The notes under the pieces were generated by a model. It was not told where the DNA came from. It ran no database searches and saw only the letters and a program-made list of their open reading frames with translations. This document shows, in pieces, positions 24,281 through 38,662 of a stretch of DNA of 64,000 bases. Source of the stretch: Luscinia megarhynchos (taxonomy: Eukaryota > Chordata > Aves > Passeriformes > Turdidae); contig JAPFBE010000003.1 in assembly GCA_034336665.1 (NCBI GenBank), forward strand, positions 34,384,360 to 34,448,359, read 5' to 3'. The translations under genes and the position numbers were made by a program. The stretch's first letter is position 1, and each line of letters begins with the position of its first letter.

Positions 24281-27200
24281 CTATATGAGAAAAAAGAAAC
24301 AGCACAAGGTTAGTTCACAATAGTAAACAATTAAGAAGTTAAGATGCATTTTAAAGTCTACACTTAACAGACCACTCAAGCCAGGCCAGTAATCAATCTC
24401 AGGAGCAAACTGTAAGGAAATAAAAACTAAGGAACATTGACCATTATTTACTGCACTATAATTTTCCAGTATTAACAGCTCACTAAAGACTGAGGCTGAC
24501 GACACGAAAGGTAAACACCCACTTCAGAAATTTTCTCATTTCTATTTGCATGCATTTCATCATCCTGCAGTCATCTGACCTTTAAAGTTTCCACCATAAC
24601 TTTGTTAGTGAGCAATGTGGCAGCAGTTACGTCAGCTCAGGGATGGCTTAATCTACATGTACAAGGAAAAAAATTCAATTGGCAGCATGATACCCTGAAA
24701 ATTGTGAATGACAGAAGAGCAGCCTCAGTCAGTAACATGGAGGAAAGATCTCAGCAACAGGTGAGCCATCAAAAGTACACCAGCTGACCTAATTTCCCTC
24801 CATAACTGAGCACTCTCCCTTCTGAAAATCACAAGGTCCTGAGCCCCAAAGGAAGGAGAAAGCAACTTTCTTGCACGAAACCCCCTCCTGCTTTTCCCAC
24901 CTACACCAGCATCCCCAGTTCCCACTGTCAGTATCACTCTGCCTCCACTCCAAGTGCTCCTTGACCCACACACAGCCTGGCAGGCAGGGAATGCTCCCAA
25001 GCTCCCCCTGCTAGAGGGGTGGCTCAGACACAGCCTGAGTCTCCTGCATCCCAGGATGTGAGCCAAGAAGCACCTGGGATGGCAGAGCAGCTGCCCTTCC
25101 AGCTAGGAGCTCCCACACTGGCTGCAGGCTGCACAGCACATCCCCCACCATGGAGGGGGTTCTGCAGCCAAAGCAGAGCAAAGGCAGTATAATTTAATGG
25201 CTTGGGAAAGGCATGAATTAGGTCCAATTTCGACTACAATTTTTTGGGGTGGAGAATATTTCATGTGAAGCACCGTGTGGTCTTTAAGTGACCAAGGTGA
25301 ATTTTTAATTTGCTTTGGAGTAGAAGCTGTGAGGAATTTGCACAGGAAAAATGGTACTGAATACTTTGTTTTGCTGTGGTGCAGTGTCTGTAGGTAATGC
25401 TATAGATAACAAATGTTAAAAAGATGCCGACTTTCATCTATCAAAGGACTTTCCATTTTGATTTCTAGGTTTTTAGGGGATTGCTTTGTTGTACAACACT
25501 AACTCATATTTTACATAGTTATGAAACACAGGACTAGCACTGATACAAGCTTCTTTCTTCACAGCAACTTCAAAAAGGATCCACATTTCACCTTTTCTGA
25601 AACACACAGTTCTTTCCATCATGATTCAACACGAATTTCTGTTCTCGTCAGGTAACAACTTGGTTCTTCCCATCCATGAAGAAAAGGAATTGTTTGCAGT
25701 TTTTGAAGGTTAACTCCAATTACAGTGATATGCATGCACATAGGTGTCTTGACATACATAATTCAAACTAAATAAAAATTTCCCAACAGCTTTCTTAAGG
25801 GGCTTCAATTTAGTTATAAGCAGCCATGCAGTTTCCACCAAAAATATTTCTAATCACAAACTCAAAACAAAATGCCCACAGATCCAAATCTCATCAAAAG
25901 AAAATGAATCCTTTTGGGCCTGAATACCTTCTCTTTCTTTTCTGCCTCCCCATGCTTCCCTTGCTTCCAGGCCTCTCACCTGACATTTGGATTTCACATC
26001 CAAATGTGCTGTCACTCGTTTCCATTACTGCACCACTATAACTACCTACTGAATAATGAAGCAACATTTTAATGCAAAATTCACCTAGAAGAAAATTAAT
26101 GAAAGAAAAGGAGAAAAAGAAGTTAGGACTGGGGAAGGAGCAATGACATTAAGTGAAAATGGAAAATCAGAAGAGCAAAATGATAACTAACAGGTATGAC
26201 TGCAATGAAGTGGTTCTTAGCAGACGACAGGATTTAGCAGATGAAAGAAGATGTCCAGTCCTATCCTGTCCATGGTGACTGCGAAGAAATTTTTTGGTCC
26301 TAATGGCCTCTTAAAGACTCCACTGTAAAACTGCATTTTGTGAGATCCTATATTACAGAGATGTTTAAAAGAGGCCTGCTTGTAGCAACGAGCTCCAAGG
26401 ACCAAAGAAAGCAGACAGAGAGGGAGAAACGAGGGCTGCAGACACACAGATAAGTGGTCATTATCTGTTTTATTTCCAAGAGGTACAGTATACAGCTTTC
26501 CCACAGCATGGCTCTGAATAGACACAGGACTTCATGGCAAACTCAGTCAATCTACTCACTTCAAATGGGTGGATAGACTGAGTCAAAATGGGAAATGCAA
26601 AGAGAAAAACTGAAATACAGGGAAGGGGGGACAGGAAGAAAAAACCTCCTCAATTCAATTAATTCTTAATGGTTATTAATTTTAAAAATATGTCAAGATA
26701 TCAAGTCAGATATCTTAATGTAAAATGAATCTCCATTTAAATGAGACACAGCTACTATTTAAGTCAGGAAAAGTGGTCAAAATCAAATACAGGCTGTGTG
26801 TGAGCCAGGGGTAACTCCAGTGAAAGGCAGTTTATTAGTGCCCTGCTCCCCCTAGAACTCCAATCTCAAACTTCCAGTGTTAAAACACCACTTCCATGAT
26901 GAAACTCAGCATGCAATTTTCAAAACAGACCTGGTGTCAGCCTGGCTTTCAGCAGATCCGGGTTTATTTCGAGTGAGAGGTTGAGTGAGTGCAGCTGGTC
27001 CCCCAGGCAGGAGGCAGGGGAGACCCAGCAGCTCTGCAGTGCCCAGAGAGGCTCCTCTGGCATCTCCTCCATCCCGGTTAAACCACCCCAGTTCTCTCTC
27101 CCTCTGCTCCTGGTAGCTCCTTAGATACTGATCTCAAGCTCAGAGGCACAATGCCAGTGATATCTCCTGGGACATGAGAAAGGTACAGCCCTGTGCTAAT

Positions 27201-30200
27201 GAAATCCCCTGACCAAGCAGTAGCTGCTAACTTCCCATTGTGTTCAAAGAAACCAGCCTGCAGTCCTTAGGTGCTCCTTTATCACACCAGTGTCCGAGAA
27301 AAGCTTCTCTCAAACTGCAGGTTCTGCCTGCATTCCAATGTATTTGGACAACATAAGCCAGTTTATTTTATTTTTATTTTTAGGATTACCCTAAAACAGA
27401 AAAATAAGACAGAAATATTATGTCCTGATATGAGGCTATTTAAAAATCTTTTCCTTTGAAATATACTTCTCCTTAATCAGAAATAAATTCCATGTACAGA
27501 GACATCATCACACAAACTCAATGCTACAAAGAATGTAAGGCAATTCTGTAATTTAAAAAAAAATCCTAATTTTCAAGGGACTCTAAAATAGGGCTGTCAG
27601 GATGCCCCTGCAACCCCAAAACCACAGAGAAATAAGACAGTCTGCACCCCCATATCAATGGTAAATTCCGTATCAAAGATCAGTTCCTGCCAGGAAAAAT
27701 CTCAGCTCTGGGGCAGGGATGAGGATCATTGAAGTAGCCAAATCAAAACAAAAGCAATAAACTTTCTCTTTTTTTTGAATACACCATGTGAACACAGACA
27801 ATGCAAACCTCAGAAGAGCTTCCCTTGAGAGTAGCTTGCTTTGCTATTCTGAAACCTTTACAGCACATTGTGCTTGAGGCCAAGGGAAAAAGAAGAAAAA
27901 AGTATTAGGAGTTTATTTAAAGAAAATTGCATCAGATTTTTACAAAGTTCCATCTCCTACCCTACTAATCCAGCATCTGCATTGTGGCACCTTAGGGGTC
28001 ATGTGGACACTGAAATATAATTTCTTTATATTAATTTCCCCATTAACCTTCTTTTTAAGACACTGAAGGCCAAGGGTAGAATCTAGATTGTCTGAATCAG
28101 TCACCAGTACTTATCAGGTAAGACTTGAGCACAGCTGAAGGCATACAAAAAGTTGGTCAGTGTCCACCTGTGAGGTGCCATGCTGGGACTCTCCTGAGCT
28201 GGCCACGTAGTGCAGGAACTTTGGTTGTATTTGTGCAGGACAGATCCCTACAGAAAAATCCCAACAGCTTTGGGTTTTTTTCTTTCCTCCTATAACTGAA
28301 TAATTTACATGCAAATATTAGGCCTGAGGCAACTGGCAGAAGCACAGATGGAAAAAAAATAATAAAAAAAGAACCAACAATGAATATTTAGTTTCATGAC
28401 TGAATAACAAGATCCAAGTTTGGAGCCATTACTGTATAGCAATACTGAGTGAGAAAAATAGGGCAAACTGTAATTTCCAGTCCTTGTCTAACACCACAGG
28501 ACAAGGCACAATTGAATTCTTCTACATGAATGAAAGAAATCATATAGCTCAGTGTACCACAGAATTATTGACTAGTTTTTCCTATTACAAAATATTCCAA
28601 CTCTTTTTCCCTGATTTATGCTGTGGTGATGTTGAGATTATAGCCATTAAGCAGATGTAGAAAAATAATTCATTTTCCTGTCTGAGAGGCAATCAGTAAA
28701 CTGCTGGGGATCCCATGCAGCTTTTAGCAATAGCCTGTTTTGTGTGCCTTACAGAAACATCTCTGTAAAATTCTGGTTTGGCAGAAACCAGGAAAACAGG
28801 GTCTGGATTCAAATGTCGTTCCAGGACTATCCTAACAGAAGACAATTTAGGTACTCAAATCCTGACAGATAAGCCAGACAAACTGTGTGTGCCTCAAGCC
28901 TGTCCTAAGCTTGTGCAGATGATTTTCAAATGTAAATTGTCTTCCCAAATTTGCACACCAAAATCTTTTCTGCCGTTGCTGCTTCCAATCACTTTCCTAA
29001 TGAACATCAACATGCAATCAAGATTGAAGGCCTTTAAGGCTGGAAGCCAGGTAGGTGGCAACCAGCCTGACTAGTCCCTCTGTGCAAAGGTGTCCTGCTG
29101 GTTTCAGCAGCTGAGGCCATCGAGCCTCCTGCTGCTGAACGGGTGCCATGCACACACGAGGATCCACAGGCACAGCCAGCAGCTCCAATGGCTGGGTGCA
29201 TTGTGTGAGGGAGGTCTATCTGCCCAGGGCCTGCATCTGTTTCCAAACACAACTGGAGTTTGGCAGCAGACAGGTGACAAGCCTCCAGCTTTTGTTGGGA
29301 ATCGTGAGGAAATGGAGGTATCGGAGAGAGGTTGGCCCGGAGTTACTCATGGGAAGAGAAAGATGTTGAAGAACCAGAACAGCAGGAGAAACCAAACCAT
29401 GGAAATGTGTCCCTTGCCCTACAAACTCATAGTATCTCAAGGTGCTATTAATGGAACAGCAGCAGTCAGAGGGCTGTAAGAATTTCAGCAGCCAGGGGAA
29501 GACCTAATTTAAAAAGGCTCCCAGGCAGCCACTGACAGGGAATACTGGTAACAGTGGCTCACAAAACCACAGCAAAACCCCTGACACACATCAGACTAAG
29601 CTTCTTGTTTAACCAAGGCACAAGACACACACAGAGCCTGAAATGCTTCATGCCAAGGAAACAACAAACAACAGCTCACACTCACCATCTCTGGGAACTC
29701 ACAGGAGTTCCATCCCTGTATTTCAGGGGAATGCACACACAGCCTGTGCCCCATGAAGGGGACATTTCCACAGCACAGCAGAGCTCCCACGCAGCAGCAG
29801 CAATTTGTCTGGGCTGCCTGAACACCTGGGAACCCAACCAGGGCTGTGACTCCAGCCAAGGCACCACACATCCAGAGAGCCTGGACAAGTGGCCAAAGTG
29901 CAGCAAGGCAGCAAATGGCACAAAAGCAGAGGAGCTGGCAGATACACCAACTAGAGAAGCAAAGTGCTCAGCCAGCTAAGGAGATAATGTGTTTACTCAT
30001 CCCTTCCTGACACTGTCAACACAGGAACAAGTGACATTTCTTCAGAGTTAGCAGCAAACATCTGCTGAGCCAGACTAATGATTTTTTTTTAATTGCCAAT
30101 GAAAACAACTTAAAAAAAAACCTAACCAAACTTAAGGCTGCTTTAAAATTGTAACATTTGTTTAGCTTTTTGATAAGCATGTCAGCTTGCTTATAGGGAT

Positions 30201-32292
30201 GAAGTGATAACATTTGCAGGCAAGATGACAAGCCCTTCACAGAAGGCTGAGATACAAGCTCCCAAAATCCATTACAGGACTTGTTCCTAGATATCTCATT
30301 TAACATATGTGAAAGTCATACTAAAAATGAGCAGAATGGCTCATTTTCCTCTTGTTGTTTCAACTCATGAACACACTGTGGAGCCTTGGGGGGTATTAGA
30401 GAGCAACAGGTATTATTAGAGTCCAATATCACAAGTTTGGAGCATGAGTGCCCACAGCAAGAATTAACTAGTAAAAAAGCCCCTGCATATAAGAAAAAAG
30501 GTAAGATAAACTGGTGCAGTAGCAAAATGAAAGTTATGATACCAGCATTACAATCCTGAAAGAAATATTTTTTACTAAAGAAAAATAACAATACCCTAAA
30601 TAAGGCAGCTGTTCAGAGCAATAGTTTTTGTCACTCAAAAATACAACACCTGTGGAAAGAGATCTCTCTAACAACAGTGGGAAGGGGAGTGGAAAGATAC
30701 ACTAAAAATTTAATTTGCATGACACACCTATCTGCATTTCTTCTAGTGATTCTTGGAAAGACAGCATAAATGCAGATAAAGGCAGAAGAGTGTGTGGAAA
30801 GCAGGGTGTGGAAGGGGAAGCAGAAGAAAGCATTAGACTTTCAAATCAGACACAAGAAAAAGTTTTTTTGGACAAGATGAGGTCATTTTCAAGTGTTAGT
30901 TCCCCTTTCCCTTCTCTTCACCTTCCCCCCACCTCCAGGTATTTAGGTGAAAGAGATACAGCTCAAAGCAATTTAACACACTTGAATCATAAATCTCTGC
31001 ATGGTGATACCATCCTCAAGGCCAAAAAAAGGACCCCAGGGAGGACATAGGCACTGCTACTTACAGATGCAAATCATCCTTGGTTTGGTGGGGTAAATCA
31101 AGGCACTGATACACAGACTGCTAGAAAAGTAAACTACAGCTATTGCCAAAGTAATCAAAAATATTTCCTGTCTGCTTGCACCTTTATTCTCAGCATCCCG
31201 TTTTCAGAGCATATGACTGGTGTGTTTGCAAGTGAAGAAGCCCTGCCTGGTTACAAGAGCCAAGGGAAGGTGCATTTTCACACATCTTTTGACTGGAGCC
31301 TGAGTGCTTTTGCTTTATTTGTTAAATAGGATGCTCAGTAATGTTAGTCTTGGAGTCTGTGATGCTGCTAGACTTGGCAAAAGGGCTGCATGGAGAAAAA
31401 GATGTTGGAGTTTTCAAAAATTATATAGACAGTAATTTTCCAAACTGATTTATGCTGTCTTCACTCTGCCAGTGAAGAACCTCCTCCTCCAGTAAATCCC
31501 TATGCACACCTTCTGCATCAGGATCATGGACCATACACAGAAAAAAAGATGGATGTTGCCACCTCTTCCCCAAGAAAGAGGAGGATGAGAATGGAGAAAA
31601 CTTTTCATTTGGGAATTTTTCTTGACACTTCTGAATTGCCTTCTTCTCAAACAATGGGAAATAAGGCTGCATTGAAAAATGGTTTGATGAAGCATATATC
31701 TGAGACTTTTTACAATACAAGTTCAGGCTGATTTTAACAGAGATATTAGGAAATTTGATCCCAACAAATACAGAGCTGCCCTAAGGTAAAAGAAAGCAAA
31801 AATAGATGAGAGGGTACAGTTCACGAGTCCTGAATCTCACTTCTGGCCACGTTTGCCATTCCTGAGCACTTTATTCCTTTTGCCAAAATTCAACTGAAGA
31901 TATTTTATTTTTTTTTATGAGTGCCAAATAGATAGATTGAACACATCATTATACAAATCAGTCAGATGGAAAACACCACAGTGTAGCATTAAAATCTGCT
32001 ATAAAATTAATCAGGAATCCAAGTTTGCCCACAATCTGCTCTTGGGAGTAAAGTTCCGAACTGAATGTGTAGGAAAAGGAGAGCACTTGATCCCTGGGAG
32101 GGCATGGGGGTGATAGAGAAGGAATCAAGAGGGGGAAAACGTTGCCTTACATCTACAAGTAAAAATTATATTAGTGAAATTATGGCTCTGCAAGTTCCCA
32201 ACAAACATCAAGCAACTTCTGCCACCACACATTAGTCCTTGTCTTATATATTCTTGCTATTCCTGGCTTAAGCCAGTGATTGCTTGCTTGTG

Positions 32293-32312
32293 TGTTTGTT
32301 TGTTTGTTTGTT
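32293..32312. repeat. (TTTG)n microsatellite
   Basis: Five TTTG units after a TGCTTG-rich lead-in. Short and intronic. Confidence 0.85.
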
Positions 32313-34021
32313 CTTCTGGAGAAACACTGGCTTAAAGATTATTTCAGATAAAGGCTGAAAGTACATTTGACGAACTTGTGCAAAAATATCTGGCACCCGA
32401 CTCCCCACTGGCGTTACACCACACATGGCATGTTTTGCTCCACTGTGCAATCATTTTGTGCTGGGACAGATGCCAGCTGGGGACTTGGATGAGGCCATGA
32501 AACACTGCCTTTGCTGGGGAGGGAGGGCTCTGCTGGGACAGGAGAGGGACAGCACTGTCACTGACAAGGCACAGCACTAAGCTCAGTGATGGTGACCCAG
32601 CAGCCTCAGTCATAAAAGGCACTTCACAAAATACAGCGTTGGGTTTTGTGAAATGAGGACAGAATAGCTGTTGCAATAATATGAAGAAATCCCACTAATT
32701 CCTTACAGTATACTGAACAGACCCAGCTTGCACACGAAAGATTACTGGATTTGTTAAAAATATCAGGAGAAGAAACACGATGCTAGTTCCAAGAAGAAAC
32801 TAATCTTCCCTACATATGTATATATTTAAAGGCTCCATTTGCCCCTATAATTTTTTACATGGGAAAATACTATCACAAGAATAGAGAAGGAGATTTTTCC
32901 ATTTGTATTCTCTGCTCTGCTTATCTTTAATTCCTTTTATATATTTACCTATTAAGTCTTACTCTTTGGCTTTCTTCTCTTTCACTCCAGTCACACTAAA
33001 GATAGGGAAGTTATATACAGGTATATCTTTAAATCAAGAAAAAAGCATTTGATTATCTTTTGAACAGATTTACTGATGCTTACTCCCATACTCCCTCCCT
33101 CTGGGCAAATGTAATTCTGCAATACCTTGGGCAATGTCATTTTATGTAAAACTTCCCAATGCTCTTTAAGTCATGTCATCATGTAATTATACTTTTTTCC
33201 TGTTGTGAAATGAGAGATGAAAAAGAAGAGCTTATCCCAGGAGATTTAAATGTAATGGAAATAGCTCTGCATAGTCTAATGGCTGCAGAGTGCATTTTCC
33301 CATCCTGAAAAAGTTTGAGACATTAGAATTATTTTTTCATTCTCTACCAGGAACTGTAGATTGTCTAGGCTCCAAGATTTCCCAAACAGCAGATGCAGCT
33401 GCATCTGACAATGCCTTACATCCCTCAGAATGCAGGAAACCATTTCAAGCCCTTGCTCTCAGACATACCTCGACCAGACATACAAAAGCCTTCCCAAGTG
33501 CAATTCCCTATTTCCAAGTGCAATTTCCCTACAGAGAAAGTTTCATTTTAACCAAACATTTGATATTTAAAGACAACTTTTCCCACTCACTAAAGTCCCA
33601 AATAAATGTAGCACTTCTCCAAATCATGCTGAGAAATAAGTGAAGAAGCCATAAATAACAAAGAAAATGAAATGTGAGTAATCTCAGAAAAGGTCTTCCC
33701 TTGGAAAGACCACATCCCATATATCTCAAAAAATTTGATAGTTATCTGCAAGAAATGTGGCACAGAAATCCTAAGGTTTTAAAATTTCATGTCAAACTAT
33801 GAAAAATTAGCATTTGGTTTATAGTTTCGACCAAAAACCAGAGCCAAATGGAAGTGAGTTTGAAATGCTGAAGAAAATATGAATCAGCTAAGCATGATGC
33901 TGCTGTCACTCCATTACAGACTGAGTAAATATCATAACTGACTGCAGAGCAGAAACCTCATTTCAGAAAACTGTAAATGATGGTTATTTCACTACAGAGT
34001 TAAGAGAAGAAAAAAGAAAAA

Positions 34022-34549
34022 AAATGAAAAAAGAAGGAAAAGGAAAAGGAAAAGGAAAAGGAAAAGGAAAAGGAAAAGGAAAAGGAAAAGGAAAAGGAAA
34101 AGGAAAAGGAAAAGGAAAAGGAAAAGGAAAAGGAAAAGGAAAAGGAAAAAGGAAAACGAAAAGGAAGGAAAAGAAAAAATTAAATAGGAAAAAAGGAAAA
34201 GAAAAGGAAAAAGGAGGAGAAGGAGAAGAAGAAGTAAAAGAAGGAAAAGAAGGAAAAGAGGGAAAAGAAGAAAAAGAAGAAAAAGAGAAGAAGAAAGAGA
34301 AGGAAAAGAAAGAAAAGAAGGAGAAGGAGAAGAAGGAGAAGAAAGAGAAGAAGGAGAAGGAGAAGGAGAAGGAGAAGGAGAAGGAGAAGGAGAAGGAGAA
34401 GGAGAAGGAGAAGGAGAAGGAGAAGGAGAAGGAGAAGGAGAAGGAGAAGGAGAAGGAGAAGGAGAAGGAGAAGGAGAAGGAGAAGGAGAAGGAGAAGGAG
34501 AAGGAGAAGGAGAAGGAGAAGGAGAAGGAGAAGGAGAAGAAGAAAAGAA
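34022..34549. repeat. Polypurine block: (AAAAGG)n then (GAGAAG)n
   Basis: About 528 bp that is nearly all purine on the plus strand. The left part is a hexamer run of AAAAGG (about 34035-34150). A short degenerate bridge holds the few pyrimidines, the last being T at 34235. The right part (34236-34549) is 314 nt of uninterrupted purine, mostly GAGAAG/AAGGAG. Open frames of more than 220 codons cross it (Lys-Gly and Lys-Glu repeats on plus, Phe-Ser and Phe-Pro on minus) but are artefacts of the hexamer period. Mirror symmetry and strand asymmetry favour triplex (H-DNA) formation. Confidence 0.97.
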
Positions 34550-34754
34550 CCGCTGCTATTCTTGATTCAATCCCAAATACTGTAGAAATAAACCTAAGCA
34601 GGCAAGTCCCTATATCTGGCATGGAAGGTGCCATGGAAGGTTCCATCATAAACCTTCAAGTTTGGAGAACATTTGAAGTGTTCAAAGCTCAGAAAATGTG
34701 GAAAGTCAGATATTCAGCATCTGCTGAAACTTAGCATTCTCTGGAGAAAATGGG

Positions 34755-35784
34755 TGCTCATAGGTTGGACAGGCATACTGCCTGCTATGTGAAATCCTGG
34801 CTGGATGGCCATGGCCACAGTGGTGGTGAATGGAGCTGCATGTAGCTGGTAGCTGGTAACAAGTGAGGCTCCCCAGGGCTCAGTACTGGCATCAGTCCTG
34901 TTTACCACCTTCAGCCAGCTTTCAGGTGACACCAAGTTGGGTGGAAGTGTCAAACTGATGGAGGGCAGAAAAGCCCTACACAGGGAGAGCTTGACCAGCT
35001 GGATTGACGGACCAAGGCAAAGGGAATGAGATTCAGCAAAGCCAGCTGGTAGGTCCTGACTTTGGGTCACAACAAACCATGCAGTGCTACAGGCTGGGGG
35101 CAGAGTGGCTGGGAAGCTGCCCAGCAGGAAAGGGCCTGGGAGTCCTGGTTGACATCTGAACATGAACTATCAATGTGTATCCGGCTGGCCAAGAAGGCCA
35201 ATGGCATCCTGGCCTGTGTCAGCAATAGTGTGGCCAGCAGGACCAGGGCAATCAATGACTGTGCCCCTGTGCTCAGCACTGGTGAGGCCACAACTTGAAT
35301 CCTGTGCTCAGTTCCTCATGACAAGAAAGACATTGAGAGGCTGGAGTGTGTCCAGAGAAGGGCAATGGAGCTGGTGAAGGATCTGGAGCACAAGTTGGAG
35401 GAGCAGCTGAGGGGCCTGGGGGTGCTTAGCCTGGAGAAATGGAGACTCAGGGGTGACCTTATTGCTTTCTATAACTACCTGAAAGGTTTTCAGCAAGGAG
35501 AGTGTAGATATTTTCTCCCATGTAGTAAGTCACAGGACAAGAAGAGATGGCCTTAAGCTGTGCCAGAGGAGGTTTAGATCAGATATTAAGCAAAAATTTC
35601 TTCTCTGAAAGGGTTATCAGCCATTGGAACAGGCTGCCCAGGGAAGTGGTTGAGTCACCACCCCTGGAGGTATTTAAACAACATGTAGATGTGGCACTCA
35701 GGGACATGGTTTGGTCATGGACTTGGCAGTGCGGGTTAACTGTTGGAATTTTCCAACCTAAATGATTCAATGATTCTATGATTC
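34755..35784 (+). mobile_element. CR1 LINE, 5'-truncated copy with ORF2 C-terminus and 3' UTR
   Basis: The largest mobile element in the window, about 1.03 kb, plus orientation. Frame-shifting translation shows the C-terminal part of CR1 ORF2, the reverse-transcriptase polyprotein: RLDRHTACYVKSWLDG near 34758, AKKANGILACVSNSVASRTR near 35190, [20 protein letters not shown] near 35428, and [20 protein letters not shown] near 35620. It then runs into the 3' UTR and ends in the typical CR1 octamer-like tail (aatgattcaatgattctatgattc across the last bases). Stops and frameshifts break it throughout, so it makes no functional protein. It lies opposite in orientation to DHRSX, about 200 bp to the right of the polypurine block. 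Confidence 0.96.
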
Positions 35785-38439
35785 ATCAGCACTTTCATAT
35801 GCAGAAACTGAAGCAAAGAGTGATCTCGTTACTTATGGTCAAACTGGAAAGACTGAGCTATTTATGGTCAAACTAGAAATCCAAACCAAAAGCAAAATAT
35901 TGCTACCTGCATTTTAGCATCTCACCAGAAGAATTAAAATACAACAGAAAACAATTTATACTTTGCACTATGATCTACACCTTTCAAAAGACAAAATATT
36001 TAATTCTTATTTTCGAGACATATTGACAATATCATCATATTTCCTATATACTACAGGATATATTGTATCACAATCCCCAATATCATCTTTACACCTTCTA
36101 CTTTTACTGCTTGTGAATCCCAACATCTCTTATTCTGACCACATACTATTAAAAGACTTAATTAATCATTCCATCTTGCTCACAGCACAGATGGAAAGAT
36201 ACTGTTGGGCAACCAATACATTGGGAAAGTCAATTCTTTAAATATTCCCTTACTATGTTATATTATATTCTGGGAAATGTGAGGGGGGTGTGTGTGTGAA
36301 GAAAAAAAAACATTGGAAAGATCATTAAGAGTAGTTTAAACTGCATCTCCTCTCTTCCCAGAGACAGAGAATGTAATTTCCATATCCCAATCAAGCTTAA
36401 GAGCATCCAGCTGAAGGTCACATTCAGATCAGCCTCTTCCAGCCGACAAAAATGCTCTGCTGCCACTCAAACAGTCCCCTCTGCTTCCCACAGCTTCAGG
36501 GTGACAGTATTTCCATCCAAATGAGTAAGCAGAAGTCACGAGCTGGTATACAGAATTTAAAGGTAATTGAAAGTTTCTGGAGTAGTTCACTTCAAAACAC
36601 TGCAATCACTTGTGAACTGAAGTGCTCGTTATCATATACAAAGCTCTACTAATTAGAATCAGGAAGAGAGGTACAAGGTGATTAGAGAATATAGGGAAAA
36701 ATCCAGTTAACAGGAAACACATAGCATATAAACCAATCAGTACTAAAAATTTCCCTGAGATACCTGCAACTTATTAAAATACAAAATGTTAAAAAACACA
36801 TTTCCATATTATTAAAATTTTTTGAAGCCACTAATTATCAGAAGCCATTACAGCATTGATATTAATGTGAGATTAACCTCAGATGTTACTGACTTAATAA
36901 AAACATGGAAAATATTCTCAGCATCCCTTCCTCTCCCTCTCTGCCTTGCTTCCACATCCTTCAAACCCACCCCTGGTCATCACTCAACCTCCAGCAGCAA
37001 AAATCCCAGATGGAACTGAACTTTGTGAGGTTTTCCAGTTTATATTTTTTAAAGACAGTTTTACTGAAGCCCTCTGAGCCTCTGGATGGAGCTCAATTTT
37101 GTACTCAATCTACTTAAAAATCAGTTCTAACTTGGAATGAGAAAGTACAAAGAGCATGCACATATTTTGTCTTCATGACAGCTACGACACTTGTGTTCCA
37201 AATACGGAATTTAATTAATTTTTCTTTTCTTTGAAAACACAAGCAGGTCAGGGGTTTCAAGTAGAGTATGAATGTGCAAGTACAGAAAGGTCTAGACTAT
37301 ACTACATATAACATTTCCTAATTCTCTCATAACAGTCCTTTACTAGGAAAAAAATTATTTCTTTTCAAAATTCTCTTTCTCAACACATGCTGGAGTGATC
37401 TCATACTCATGGATTTTCTTTCAATTTTCATCTTATTCCTCATAAAATATGCACTGAAGTTTTCACGGGTAAACAACTACTTTGCAATAAAGACAGCCAA
37501 TTGTTTTGAAAGATTTTTTTTAATTGGATGTTTTTATTCTTCAGTGAAAAACTTAATTTTGAATGAAATTCTGTAATCCCACTAATCTAGTGCAGATTCA
37601 TAAGACTTAGGGAATTAGTTAACTTAGAAGAACAGCTACTGTGCATGCTCTATAATTGATCGTCATTGAAATTGTCAAAGATTTTTAATATGTAGTTACC
37701 ACACAGATTAAAAGCTGTTAAAGTGTGTCTCCATTTAAGAGGCCATCATTCCACAGTGTCATTATCTGCTATTAATATTTCAATTAGAGAGCATCACATG
37801 CTCCTTTGAAGAAATGTGCAACTACTCACGAAACAAGTCCCATTATCGATAATAATAGGAGTATGACACAAACATCCTATTTTTGTTCCTACAGTTCATT
37901 ACCTTCTATAAATATCTTGCCAAAACTTTAAGGGATTAACTCCTTTCATATAGAAATATGCATTTGTGTTGACAAACACCTTCCAAGCATTCTGCTTCTA
38001 AGAAGGGAGGTGACAGCTACAGGAATTATATTGGCACTTCTGCAGAGGCACTTTACAACCTCACTCTTCAATCAAGTGTTCAAACAGGCTGACACATCAT
38101 AGTGCATCCTGTCAGTCCTTCTCAGGACATCAGACACAACTAACAGCACTTTTCAGGCATCACTGGTAGCATAAACAGGCTTCATGCCTGCTTTTTTTCC
38201 ACCTGAACAGAGGATTTAGCTCAAATATAATGGCTCTGCAATAGCCAATTTGGTGTGAAATATTTTTCAAGGCACAACTCCTTTCTCTTTTCTTAGAAAA
38301 AAAGACAAAACAAAACAAAACACTTTTTTTACTATAACAGATCTCATACTATTTTCATCATGCCAAGCTGATAAGCAATTTCCAGTAAAGCTGATACCTG
38401 GAACGACCTCTCAAAGGATGGACCTTGTCTAGCCAGGTA

Positions 38440-38662
38440 ACAGTGACAGGACCAGATAAAATGGCCTGACATCTTGCCAGGGGAGGTTTAGGTTACATAT
38501 TAGGAACAGTTTCTTCACTGGAATGATGAAGGCATTAGAACAGGATGCCCAGAGAAGGGTTCAAAAAAACATGGGAATGTGGCACTAAGAGACATGGTTT
38601 GATGGTGAACATGGTAGTGCTGAGTTTATGTTTGTTCTTCCAACCTAAATATCCTATGATTA
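38440..38662 (+). mobile_element. CR1 LINE 3'-end copy (plus orientation)
   Basis: The sense CR1 3' sequence is recognisable from 'cagtgacaggaccagataaa', through 'gccaggggaggtttaggtta' and 'gaacaggatgcccagagaag', to the tail 'caacctaaatatcctatgat'. The copy is about 220 bp, 5'-truncated and diverged, and has no coding capacity. Confidence 0.9.

Noticed and set aside
33984..34734. Open frames of 221 and 236 codons (Phe-Ser/Phe-Pro and Lys-Gly/Lys-Glu repeats)
   Set aside because: These are translations of the AAAAGG and GAGAAG hexamer repeats, with no protein family and no splice context.
35062..35765. Short open frames resembling a reverse-transcriptase polyprotein C-terminus
   Set aside because: As genes: they are fragments of a decayed CR1 ORF2 broken by frameshifts, so they are annotated as part of the mobile element instead.
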